Source: Cylicocyclus nassatus
Taxonomy: Eukaryota > Nematoda > Chromadorea > Rhabditida > Strongylidae
Reading direction: 5' to 3'
Length of the DNA stretch: 64,000 nt
Assembly (NCBI GenBank): GCA_958299035.1
Contig: CATQJL010000223.1
Span: 67,326,371-67,390,370, forward strand
The notes below the pieces were generated by a model. The model did not search any database. It had not been told where the DNA came from and worked only from the letters and a program-made list of their open reading frames with translations. A program made the position numbers and the translations under genes. Shown in pieces: positions 11,266 to 23,500 of this stretch. Each line of letters opens with the position of its first letter. Position 1 is the stretch's first letter.

Positions 11266-11540
11266 GGTGTACTGAAGAGGACGTGATAACACAATGTGTT
11301 AACTCACGCCTAGTTTATCTGCGAGCTCGCAGAACTAGTTCCATCTTCTTGATTTTCAACTTTTGTTCATTCAGAGCGCTACGTATTCTGTTACTTTTGT
11401 TGTTAATCCCCTCCAAAATTCGCGCTCTGAAATTTTCCTTGGCAAATTTGCTCTGTTTACTTGTGGACGATTGCTGTGTGTTTTCACTTTGTACTTTGCT
11501 TGTCATTAGGTACTTCGATTTGATGCTTTGCCATTGCAGT

Positions 11541-11545
11541 TTCAG
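11541..11545 (+). promoter_or_regulatory. DHX37: Candidate trans-splice acceptor for DHX37
   Basis: TTCAG lies two bases before the chosen ATG at 11548, with another candidate (attgcag) a few bases upstream. Nematode mRNAs commonly receive a spliced leader at such a site. No upstream coding exon was found that would join here, which favours trans-splicing over an internal acceptor. Inference. Confidence 0.55.
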
Positions 11546-11547
11546 GG

Positions 11548-14500
11548 ATGACGTCCACAGATGTTCTATATGATCCAAAAAGGGATCACCTTGATACCAA
11601 CGATTCGAATCAACTTGTGATAGTTCCAGGTAGAATTACTCTTTACTCTTTCGAACAGAAAGTTCGTCTTTCAAATAATAGAAACTGCATACGTTACAGG
11701 AAAGAAGCGGAAGAAGGTCGATGATGGACCGATTCCCAAGAAAAAGGATGCTACTGGTGGTAAGAAAAGCAAAAATTACGCTAAAGAAAGAGAAAAACAG
11801 AAGATGACAAAGAAGATGAAGCGGCAGTTGGCAGCAGTACAGCAGAGAAAAGCAAATAAATTGACGGTAAGTTGATAATCTTATATCGAGCTTTCTAGGA
11901 ACATTCACTTCTTTTTTTCAAGCAAGAGGAGCTTTTCGCCAGTTTGGCTGAATACCAAGTGGATACGAAAAAGCTGAATCAACTCGGCTCATCTACTCAT
12001 ATGCAAGAGAAATTGAAAGGGTGCACAGTCGTTGATTTCTGAAGATCCCTGTGATTTTTCCCTTTCAGCGACGATTCTTGCACCTTTCCCACTAGGATTA
12101 AGTCAGTATCGTCGAAAATCAAGCTTCCCCCAACAGTCCACGAAAAAGAGCGTAAACAAGAAAACTACTACCCGACAGACGATGAGAGTTCTGAGGAAGA
12201 CAAGGATGAAGGCGATGAAATCGAGGTGTCGTTTTTTCTCTATCACTAACATTTCCATTTTTTCTAACAACGATTTCAATATTCAGGGCTGCCAAGCATC
12301 GATTTCCACTTCTCAGCCAGAAAATGAGGTACCAGCCGAAACCAATGAAGTGGCGGACAGCAACCATGAAGTTGAAGAAAGTGTAGAGGTACAGATGCGC
12401 ATTTGTATGGTGCAGGATTTTGAATACTGAATCCTAGAAACCTGCTATGTCATCCGCTGACCAAAATAAGACGATTGTTACTGGCGAAACTGCAAAGCAA
12501 CAAGAGCTAAGGGTCCCTCCAAAGGTTAGTAGATGTTGTTTGGCATTCTGATTTTTCTCATCTCTTATGTTGCGTCCATATATCTTTTCTCTCATAGCAT
12601 GCATGCTGATTTTGTTTTAGAGAGAAAAGACTATTTTACCTCTCAAAGCTAGTATGTTTTTCATGGAAAAGCTCACGGTTTTTGGGATTTCTTTATTTGC
12701 AATATAATATGGTTAGCATATGATTACATAAAGTTTAGGAAGTCAAAGTCGAAGCTGAGGAAGAGGTTTCGAAACCTGCCTTACCAGCGGTTCAGAGGAA
12801 ACGGGTTTTGATAGCTAGGGATCCAAACATGGAGGCTAAAAGAGCTCAGTTACCAATCTACTCCGAAGAAGTACCAATCATGGAGACAATAAACGATAAT
12901 GTTGTGAGTTTGAAATCTTCCTTCGTTATCTGAACAGTCTTTCACTTTTCATAATCGTCATCTTCAAATTCATTGTCAAAATACCAGGTGACTGTCATCT
13001 GCGGTGAGACGGGCTCAGGAAAAACTACACAAATTCCGCAATTTCTGTATGAAGCTGGGTGAGTCAAATTTCAATTTTTTTTGTTTTATACCCACCGGGA
13101 ACTTTGTAGTTCAAGTCTTGTATTTTTACCAATTTACGTTATTCCTTGTCATGTTAGATATGCTAACGACGGTCAGCTAATTGGCATAACGGAACCAAGA
13201 CGTGTCGCAGCTATGTCAATGGCGCAGAGAGTTGGTGAGGAACTTAATGCACCCGATGAAGTCTCCTACCAGGTAGGCTTATTTGTGGACTTTGCTTTTA
13301 TTGGTGAAATGATAATCGCCGCTTTTTACATTTTGCTCCGCCAAAGATTTAATCAAAGTGCATTCATTTTATCGTCAAAGTTTAGATACGTTATGAAGGA
13401 AATCGCACCGATAAGACCAGGATATTGTTTATGACCGATGGTGTGTTAATGAAAGAAATGGAGTCTGACATAATGCTGAAAAAGTGAGACATCTCTTTTT
13501 CTCAAATCTCCTGTTTTTTAGTCTTATTTGTTGTTCGTTGATGTTCTATTTCTGGCAATCTTATTCTCCTTCCTGGGCACCATCTATGCGAGCTCACATG
13601 TTTTCCACTCATTCGAATTCTCGATCCATAGGTACTCGGCGATTCTCATCGATGAAGCGCATGAAAGGTCCATGTACAGCGATGTTCTGATAGGAATGCT
13701 GAGTCGAATAGCTCCACTGAGAGCCAAAACTGCTAACCCACTCAAGCTGATCATAATGTCTGCCACTTTACGATTGGATGACTTCACGCACAAAAGGTTG
13801 GGTATTTATTTTGGCATGGAGACGAGGGTAGATGATGTAGCCATGCATGATCTGCTCATAAATCAGAATCTAATCCCTTTTTCGTTTTACCTATTGATAT
13901 CTTCACCTATGTGTTGTTCAGTGCAATAACAGCCGAACGCCAATTCGGAATTTTTAGCGGTTTTCGAATATACTGTTTTCAGATTGTTCCCTATAATAGA
14001 ACCTCAGGTCATCAGTGTGGAAGCCAGACAGTTTCCAGTAACCGTACACTTCGAAAAACGCACTCCGGCTGACTACATGGTGGCGTCTTTCAGAAAGGTA
14101 ATTTCAGTGTTTTCGCTCGTCTATGTTTATTTGAGATTCATTTTTGTCTTGGGTATGACTTTGGTCAACCGTTCTTTGCTTCTTCTAGTTTCTTCCTTAC
14201 CTCTGGCTATGGTTACCGTAGACTCGTCAGTTTTTAGTAGACCTTTTAGATATGCAGAATCCATGAAGCCTTACCTGATGGTGCCATACTGGTTTTTGTT
14301 AGCGGTCAACAAGAAGTCAAGCAACTAGTCAAGAAGTTGGTTGCACGCTATCCTGTGAGTTTTATCGATCTTTATGTGGTCATCTATGCTGTGGTGAACT
14401 GATTCAAGTTCTAGAATATGTTCCTCAAAGAGTTCACAAGTAGAAATAGAGTTTCCAACTACTCTTGTTCCTAGCACGCACAATTCGCAAACAAATTTTG

Positions 14501-17500
14501 CGAGATTTCAGGCGTTTTCTATATCACTGGATCTTCTAGGTTCACTATGAGAAAAGCAAAGATGGGGAGCTCATGGTAAGAGGAGGCAAAAAATGGAAAA
14601 AGAAACGTTTGAAAGAGGTGCAAGATCTGAAGCTGGAGGATTTTAAAGAGAATGTGAGCCGCCGATACTATTTGTTTTGACTTCATTCATTTCTGAATTT
14701 AGCGGGTTGAACAGCTTGATGGTGAAGACTTTTTGGAAACCGGTGTGGGAGACACCATGTGGGATGATTACGAGGAGGGAGAAGAGGACGAAGATAGTCG
14801 CTTGGTGAGTGAGAAATGTAGGAGTTTGGGTTGTACGTCAGCATTTGCATGAAATTTTTCTTAGAATGAATTGCACTTTTTCAAGTATAGCAAGTAGCAG
14901 TCCACATTTACGTAACGGTTGAAAGAGCGTATGTTTGCTTGCAGGAAACCCCCATGGCAGCTCCACCAAACGACTGCGCACCTCTCTACTGCTTGCCTTT
15001 GTACTCACTGTTATCATCAGAGAAGCAGAGACGAGTGTTTGAGCCGCCACCAGAAGGAGCCAGGTATGTCATCAGTTTCCGTAAAAATTGTTACTCTCAT
15101 CATCTTCGTAGCGTAGTTCTTGCTAAAACTATTATTTCAGAATGTGTGTAATAGCGACGAATGTGGCAGAAACGTCACTGACCATACCCGGTGTCAAGTA
15201 TGTCGTGGATACTGGCTTCGAGAAGAGGAGGTAATTCATTGGTTTTATGGAAATATTGGTCTTCATGTATATTATTCAGACTTTACGATCCAATTACGGG
15301 TGTATCCCAATTTGTAGTAGCTCATATAAGTCAAGCATCGGCTGATCAGCGCGCTGGACGTGCTGGACGTATTGCACCTGGTCATGCATACAGGTAAGTG
15401 TCTCCCATGCTTCGCAGGGAATTATTAGCAGGCGCTTTTATGTCTAATCTATGCACGATTTGGAGATTCCGTTTTTCCCATCAGATTTTAGATATGTGTT
15501 GCTTTTATAGGCTCTACTCATCTGCTGTTTTTGAGGATTTCGAAAAGTTTTCTCGACCGGAAATTCTAGATAAGCCGGCAGATCAACTTGTTCTTCATTT
15601 GAAGTCCATGAATATTGTCAAGGTCTGTTTTGTAATAGATTTCTTGCTATGCTTATTTTACTATCGGTAATATCTAGGTCGTCAACTTCCCATTTCCCTC
15701 AGCGCCTGATCCAGAGACGTTAGAAGCTGCTGAATTGCGTTTGGTAAAGTTGGGTGCATTGGCGAAAACAACGAAAGAAGGAAAGGTAAGTATTATATTG
15801 CAATACGCTTTCCTGGTGACTTTGATGCGTTTGGTCTCAGACTGAGGCGCGGATCACGTCATTGGGTCGCACATTATCGGTGTTTCCATTGGCACCAACT
15901 TACGCAAAAGTGATAGCTATGGCTAATCAGCACAGTCTGATGCCCTATGCAATTCTACTTATAGCAGCGTTGTCAGGTCAGCATCGTTTTTGCCGCTTTC
16001 ATCTATATAGCACCTACTTTTTGAACGTTTCTTTTTTGTTATCTCTTTAGGCATGTTATCGATATTACTGATGGGTTCAGTTGAACTTTGAAATTATTCC
16101 TAAATAGAAATCTTGCTCAGTATCAGTATCCCTCGCTAGAAGTGATATCGTACTATCTTTCAGTTCGAGAACCAATGATACCCATTTCATCTATTCGAGG
16201 CGAGACTGACGAAGAGACGAAGGAAAAGATGACGGAGGTGTTGAAAATGAGGAGAAGCTGGTGTGGGAAGGTAGTTTTATCTCGATCTTAGCTCTTTTTT
16301 TGTCGATTACTCATAAAATGGTCAGGATTACAGGGTCCTGGCCGGCGCCTTGGCGATCTTTTGGTTCTGATGCGGGCTGTGAATTGCAGTGAAGCTGAAA
16401 AGGTGCGCGCGCATAGTACCTAATATATATACCAAATATTGCTTTTGCTCTGTCAGTTCTTGATCTTTCATGGTTTAGATGAGTCCAGCGGCATGTTCAA
16501 AGTTAGGTCTTAGGCATAAAGCCATGTTAGAAATTCGTCGACTTCGAAGGCAACTTACCAACATAGTAAACACATCTTTCAAAGCGGCCGCTGATGTCGT
16601 TTTTGACCCAAACCTTTCGCCTCCATCAGACACTCAAGCGCAAATGTTAAGGTAGGTTTACTACTAAACTTATTATCCCATTTCTTGTGTTGAAAAATCA
16701 TTGAATTATAGGCAAATGATGGTAGCTGGATTAGCTGATCGCATCGCTAGACGTGTGGATCGGTCCGCCGGTGATGAAGAAGTGCCGAAAGGAGCATACC
16801 AAACAATGAAATTGCAGGTCAGACTACTTCGATTTGAAAAATCAAGTTCTCGTGAACTTTTTTCTATCTTCATGTTAATCTTCTTAGTACTTGAGCGTTT
16901 TTTGTACACACCGCATCGGAGTCTCGAGATTCTCTTTACAAAATTGGCAGGGGGCGCAACATGTCAATGCCCGCGCCATCCAAGCTGTTTCCTAAGTTCG
17001 TAATTATTTTGTCTTTTTTGCAGGAATATGTATTCATCGATCCGTGCAGTGTAATCTACACTGAGGAGCCTGATTACGTAATTTACCAAGAAATTGTCCA
17101 ACTTGGTGATCGTAAATGCATGCAAAATCTCATGATGGTGGATCACGAGTGGTTGACGCGACTAGCAGAACCTTATTGTAATTTTGCCCCTATGGACAAA
17201 GATCAGCTGCCTAGGTATGTTCCCATAGCCTAGGGTTTGTTTCATAATCATATTTGTTGTATTTAAGGTATGACGCAGAAAAGGATCAGATAGTTAAGAG
17301 TGTTAATGTAACTTTCGGGCCATTAGAATGGCATCTTGAGCCTGTGGATCGACCAGTGCCTAATGATATCATGTTGTACCGATATTTTGCACAATTTCTA
17401 TTGGCTGGAGAGGTATGCGGAGTCAAGCTCATGGGCTGAGCTTTACGCTCTTCATTGCCCTTATTTAGGTAATGCCTCTACTGGCTGAATATGTGCCGAA

Positions 17501-17811
17501 AATGCTAGCCCCTCCTACAACAATGGTTAGGTCTTGGGCTAAGTTACAGAAGAGAACGGAGACTCTGCTCAATGCTTTGATTGAAAAGGAGGTGAGTAGT
17601 TGATGCAAAGTGCAACGCAGTGTCCATTCGGCTGGTTTTGTAGGTTCACACAAAGGCGGATCTGATTGAAGCTTGGCACAAAGATGAGAATTATCTGCTA
17701 GAAGAATATCTGGAGTGGTTGCCGGAGTCTTTGCATGGAACTATCACAGTCATGTGGCCTCCACTCGAGCAGAAAACAGCAAAGATGGGTAGAAATAAGA
17801 TTTATATCTAA
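11548..17811 (+). CDS. DHX37: ATP-dependent RNA helicase DHX37/Dhr1 (DEAH box)
   Basis: The protein has 1158 aa over 29 exons: 11548-11629, 11700-11866, 11923-12020, 12096-12225, 12287-12388, 12438-12524, 12739-12903, 12988-13058, 13158-13272, 13386-13483, 13632-13796, 13983-14097, 14250-14354, 14540-14653, 14703-14804, 14945-15063, 15141-15230, 15280-15393, 15511-15622, 15678-15785, 15841-15976, 16164-16270, 16334-16402, 16479-16651, 16712-16817, 17024-17214, 17268-17412, 17469-17591, 17644-17811. The frame is continuous, and the length matches human DHX37 (about 1157). Residues seen: Walker A GETGSGKT (283-290), DEAH (379-382), SAT (415-417), QRAGRAGR (665-672). The N-terminus is lysine-rich then acidic, and an acidic insertion sits within the second RecA-like half, as in Dhr1. 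The family acts in the nucleolus on the small-subunit processome and frees U3 snoRNA from pre-18S rRNA. All introns are short, and intron 25 contains an R1 fragment. The first coding exons and the exon 22-24 acceptors are the least certain joins. Confidence 0.95.
16918..16990 (+). repeat. R1 repeat fragment inside DHX37 intron 25
   Basis: 'aaaattggcagggggcgc' matches the R1 core entry ('aaaattggcagggaggc'). Only this small part is present, within the intron between 16818 and 17023. That intron is among the longer ones of the gene. Confidence 0.4.
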
Positions 17812-19387
17812 GAACCTCAGTTTAATCTGTACATAGTTTAGTAGCTTGTTTTCATTTTTGTAGAACTGTGATTCTAATAATGTCTAAATTTTGCGAGCTG
17901 AAAATACTGTTTGTTTTATCTACTGTAAACCCCCTTGTTGAAATTTGTTGCTTGTTATTGTTGTTGTTATTTGTTAAAGATTTCAAAACTTTTTATATTC
18001 ATAGAGAAGATGGGTTGTTTCCGCATTTTTTTGTTTGCCTCATTCAAATCTTTTGAAGTGTGATGTTTGTGTGCATCTTTCTAAACATGGTCATGGGCGT
18101 GTATGAAGCTGTGGTGGATCTACATGCATTATAAATGGTCTGTCATAGAACGTGTAATGTATTTCGTCCTGCTACTACTGTTCTTTTAAGTTCAAGAATT
18201 TTTCGGATCTGGAGTTATCAAAACAGTTGTTAGAAAATTCTGAAAACTTTTGGAATGAAGCTCGTGTACAAGTCGATACATTATATTACTGCACTACCTA
18301 CCATATTTGTTTTAAGCGCATTAGTCTTATTCTAAATGCTGAAGTTATTTGTATTCCTGAAAACCACCACATTCTTAGAAAGATCACCTCTGTTCGGCTT
18401 ATGTTAGACCCCTCTGCTTTGAAGGATGGGCCACATACTCCTTCTCCAAACTTCTTTCATACTAAAATGCATCCTGGAGTTAGTTAACATGACATTTCTG
18501 ATTTATACTATGGATCATAAATGCGCTATGGTTTATATTTCCCTATATCTCAACTCTATCCGTCTGACAATGTGTGAGCCACAATGCAAAATTTTGTTCA
18601 TAGCTGAATCACACATTTAATTTCACTTGGGAATGGCCAAAATGATATGAGTCCGGAAGAAGTGAATAATCGTTTGATCAGAAGTTCAAAATTATGAGTT
18701 TGTAAAATGACAAATGAGAGGTGGTGAACACCACTTTTTTATTCCCGAAAAAAATTTCGTCGCTTCCTCATTTAATGAGGAGAAAAATTTTCGCCGTTGC
18801 CTGGGATAAATGATCTGTCGCACTCACGCTAATGTTTGTGGATTTTCTATGCAAGTGCATCGCTATGTCGATGAGATTTTGAAAGAAAAAAAATCTCTTC
18901 GTTAGAGTTTCTTTAGAAGAAATTTCCAGTGCGGGAATTTCCTACAATCTATTTTCATACATACTTGTAAATATTTGAAGGGTTTATGTTCCATTTAAAA
19001 AGACTTGAAAAATGTATTTTTGCTATTTTGAATAATAAACCAACGGGTTCTTCACCGTAGTCATTTTCTCCAAAGTGTTCCTCACGAACCATTGTGAACA
19101 CAAAATCCTTTTGCCGCTACTCCTTATTTTTCTGTTCATCTCGTCCTCACTGATTTACCCGATCTTTACTATTATTACTCAGCGGATGTCATTGTAAATA
19201 GTTTGATTATCTCCTCTTGTTCTTTTTTGTTGCATTCTTTAGAATAATGGACAATTCTTGCACAAAAAAAATAGAAATTTTTCCTTGAAAATGCTCAAAC
19301 AGACTAATTGATTTACACAATATGCTTTTTGTCTTTGTCGAAGGTAGTATTCTAGATTACTTTTTGGAGAAGCAATCCGAAGCAAAA
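17812..19387. other. DHX37 3' flank and intergenic DNA
   Basis: No canonical AATAAA lies close to the stop codon. The first clear one is at 19034-19039, so the polyadenylation site is unresolved. Short AT-rich open frames are present without support. A small palindrome, 'cttcctcatttaatgaggag', lies near 18760. Confidence 0.4.
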
Positions 19388-19865
19388 TTACTAACAAGGG
19401 AAGGATACTAAGTTAGATTTGCCTTTTGAGATAAGACACACACATTTGAAATCAGCTTCGAACGCTGAATTTGAATATGCTGTTCCTAGCTGCTTAGCGT
19501 TATTCCGAAGCGAGTTATGGGCTTGTTGTTGTGAGTATTTATCAAACTTCTTAATGCGTAAGACGGCGTGTAGATTAGAATCTGCTCGAAAAAAGTGCTA
19601 GGATGTTAAGCTAGCATCAGATTAATTCATTTCGATCTTGAAAGGGACATTATACAATTGCAAAACCACCTAGATGTCGACACCGTAGCATCAGTAGGTC
19701 GAGGAGCACGCAAAATTTGCATAGAAAAGAGACCATAACTCGCTTCAAAATAGCGCTAAGCAGCTAGGAAAAGCATGTTTGGGACCAGCGTCCCAAGCTG
19801 ATTCCAAATGTTTGTGTCACATCTCAAAAGGCATATCTAAGTTAGTATCCTTCCCTTGTAAGTTG
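19388..19865. mobile_element. Foldback element with GGGAAGGATACT ends
   Basis: Two inverted arms run from 'acaagggaaggatacta' at the left to 'agtatccttcccttgta' at the right. They share 'ttgccttttgagat', 'acacatttg', 'aatcagctt' and 'agctgcttagcg'. The centre is near 19610-19640. No transposase. A diverged relative is embedded in the element at 58905-60291 ('aggaaaggatacttggtgat' and its inverted partner). Confidence 0.65.
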
Positions 19866-20540
19866 AAGCAGAATGGGAATTCATAATTATTCCTAGAAAG
19901 GTCACGACCAATTCTAGTCAGGAGAGGTAGTTTATAGAATCAAGAACAAAAGTAAATTTTGATCTCAGTAAACGGTTTAGCTTTCAGGGACCAAAATGCA
20001 TCGAGTCATTTTTTGGGTTTTTCTCTTAATAGTTATCAGTGCCATATGCCTACGATAAAATTTCGATTTAAGAACTTGCAGAAAGGGCAAGATTCTCTTT
20101 CTATTTGTATCACTTCAAGTGATTTCATCGAAGCTGGAGAAGGTGATAGAATTGCAGATTTTATAAAAAAGATTATTTTCATGTATACCAAATACTTCTT
20201 CTTACGTTTCGTATATCTTCGTGGTAGTGGAATCCTTCACTGAGTCAAGAATTGAGTTAGTTTTACTTTCACAGTCGTATACTTTGGTATCATCTCATTT
20301 TGCTGCAATTATACTGCGACAATCATTTTTTGTTTCATTTTTCTCAAAATCAGCTTTCTTTTCTCAGATTTAGAAAAGATGTTCAAATTATTCTCACACT
20401 GTAAATACTGCGCGAATTCTCAACCTTCGAGTCGCTATTACGACTACTTGAAATTTTTTCAGCATTCTTTTCTAGATTCATGCGCAATATTGCGCAATCC
20501 CGCCCACCCCGTCTCACTTGTCTTTGGAAAAAAATTTTTT
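19866..20540. other. Intergenic between DHX37 and ASCC2
   Basis: No coding exon was identified. The open frames at 19959-20243 and 20379-20663 show no domain. The second overlaps the putative 5' untranslated exon of ASCC2. Confidence 0.4.
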
Positions 20541-20545
20541 TTCAG
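20541..20545 (+). promoter_or_regulatory. ASCC2: Candidate trans-splice acceptor for ASCC2
   Basis: A strong T-rich acceptor ending in TTCAG precedes about 50 bases of leader and the chosen ATG at 20596. It fits a spliced-leader site, or a cis acceptor if a further upstream non-coding exon exists. Confidence 0.45.
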
Positions 20546-20595
20546 GCCTACATCAGCACCGAAAATTCTCTCCTTACTGCGAATAGAATATAGCA

Positions 20596-23500
20596 ATGAA
20601 TCTGGTGAGTTCAATTCTTTTTTGTTTTTGCCTGATTTTTTCACCTTGGCTGTCTCCGAGTGAGGTAGAATTGTTATTTTAAGCATTATTTCAAGAAATT
20701 CGAAGTTCAAATTATTTTATCATGTTTGCTAATGTTTGCTATTGGCCAGAATTATGCTGTGGGCATTTTTATGATTTTTAATCTATTTAGGAATGCTTGA
20801 ATCAGTTTTTCCATTGCATATATAGAGTAACAAAAGGTTAGAGACTTTTTTTTGGGATTGAGAAGAACAAACACCTTTTACTCATCGATGTTTTGCGAAA
20901 CGATTGAAAATAACTTGAAAAACAAAATAATATATACAGGGTCAAGCAAGGGGTGTGGCACACATCGCTGGTTACGACCTCCCCCCCCCTGATTGCTTTC
21001 TCAATAAGACCCCCCCCCCCTGAACTATATCCCTAAGATAGCATTACCAGAGTTGAGAAAGAGGCCAGGCACAAGTCTATAGAAAACCCCCCTCCCCTCC
21101 CATGAAAGCCCTCAAACGACCCCTTATTCCTACTCTAAACCTCTGGACCTGAAAGTGTAACATTCTGGAGGACACCATCTTTTTCTAGAGAGTTTTCAGA
21201 TTTCTGAGAGCTGTACGCCCGATTTTCTGTGACTGCACTTTACAATCACACGTAATTTGACGGCTGATTTTGATCTGAATGGGCATATTGAAAGGGCCAT
21301 AATTTTCTAATGGGTGGGGCGTTTGGCTCCAAATTTCCAATGTAGCAAGAAGAAGCTATGTGCTCAATACTCATACCAGCAATGGAGCGCTTTCTGGACT
21401 TTGAAGGCAAGTTAAGGGGGTGCGGCACACCCCCTTAACTATATCAAAAAAACATTTTTAGCTAACAGTGATTATATGAATCGATAGCCTAAACCTTGTA
21501 GATTCCATAGGACTGTTTGGAGCCTGATTTGTCTTCTTAGCTCTAAGTAATATTTGGTGAAAGCACAGCGATCAAAAGCGAAAAATGGGAAAAACGAGAT
21601 TTTGGTAGGCTTCTAATTCCACAGTTTGCAGGTCTTCTGAAGCGGGATTCCTGAGGTGGACAAAGATGGAGTAGTGCTTTGTCTTAAGTGCAAAAACGGA
21701 TAGCTAACTCACCTCTTAAACAAAGTTAACCATGTTGGAATTTGACCATTTCACTTAGGTAGCCTAGTATCTTGAATCTTCAGAATTCGCTCACACTTTG
21801 TTTACAGGGGTTAATTGACATGCTAATTATGGATATGATACGAATATCATGTTATCATTATTATCAGATTACAACTACGACCTCCTCCCCTTTTGACTCC
21901 TCAATACGACCCCCCAGGTGTGGCGTGCCGCACCCCACGCTTGACCCTGAATATTTAAAAGTCAGAGACATAGCTGAAAAATAAAATGATTTATATAATA
22001 TGTAAGGAGTACTGGTCATTTTCAGGCGGAATCATCAGCGGATAAAGCGAAATGCCAACTTATCGAACGTTTGCCGTACAAGTCGTCTCCAACTGATCTT
22101 TCTGACTGGCAAAATGCAGCAAATACGCTTGCTTTCACCTATGAACGTATACTTCAACAACCATCAGCATCGTTCTGGAGTAGTGTTGTGTACAATAAAA
22201 CTATCATGGAGTCCTTCGATGCTGTGTTGGAGGCTATACCTAGGTAAGCCATGAATTTGGGATTTGGCACGAAAAGTATTTAAAAAAATGAATCAAATAC
22301 TACAGCACAACTACTTAGTTTTCATCACTCATAACTTCTTCTACCAAATTTTCAACGTAATTTTTTGCTGAATGCGTAGTATGCGACATAGTCCAAACAC
22401 GCAGACACACGGCGAAGTTACGGCCGGTGCAGCGGTGCGGTCGCGTAGCGTTCATTTTGCTTGAGCGCTGCGAACAGCTACGGGTTAGATGGCTACTAAA
22501 AAGTGTGCCTTTTGATTGTGTAACAACTTAAACTTGTTTTCGGTAAATTAATTAGAACCTTCTATGGCAGACCTCATGTGAGCGGAAATTTAAATGGAAG
22601 GATAGTAAAAACATCTATCTAGGCGCTTCGAGTTTGATGAGTATCGATTGATCTTCTGTTGGGACGCTTCCGCTGCCATGGCTGCGAGTCGTTTGTATAA
22701 TTCTACACTCGCTCTCTTTCTTTGTGTAGCTGTTCACAATAAAAAATCGGTAAGACCGTTGCTTCTAAGGAATGGCACGATCTCGATGTCTTCTAGGATC
22801 CAACACTTTTGCCAAAACAGTACCTCGAGTTTGTGCGAGACCGCGATGTTATGAATAGCAGAAGATTAGCTAGTGCTATATCTTTCTTCAGCAAGAACGG
22901 ACAAATAATGGTCGAGGTATGTTTGGAAACAATAAGTATGGCTGCAGCGCCTCTGCAGTCAGATTTGTTTGCCATATCCTATCTTAGATCGTGAAAAAAC
23001 GTGCTCTCGTGGATCCGAGCTTTTCCCATGACGTACGAAGAATTTGTGGGGAGCTTGAGAAGGTTTGTAGCGCTTCCATAAAATTATTCATACACAAGTG
23101 GAAAAAATTTACTCGAATAAATTTGCACAGTGAGAAAACCAAACCTCGTCAAATTGCCGGCTTGGCTGTAAAATTATTTCGTTTTAGGGTGCAGAGAGTT
23201 GTAATATACTAATAATTCTGTGATGAACAATTCAGAAAGTTGGAAGGAATCGATTTTACTTTTTAGATCAGAAGATTGCTTTTTAAAACATAACCCCAGA
23301 AATTTTATGAAAAACTTATCATCACATTCTTGACATCACTTTGCTGAAAGACAAAACGATTTCCGGTCAAAAAGTCGGTTCTGTTTTTTATCGCTATTCC
23401 TAGTTATCGACTACAGGAAGGTGTAAGGACCAAATTTTCTGCTAACTGTAATTTTTTTTATTACATCATATATTTTTAGATGTTTCCGAGCTTAGAAAGA

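Noticed and set aside
13528..13929. Single-frame protein containing DEAH as an independent gene
   Set aside because: It is exon 11 of DHX37 read into its flanking introns.
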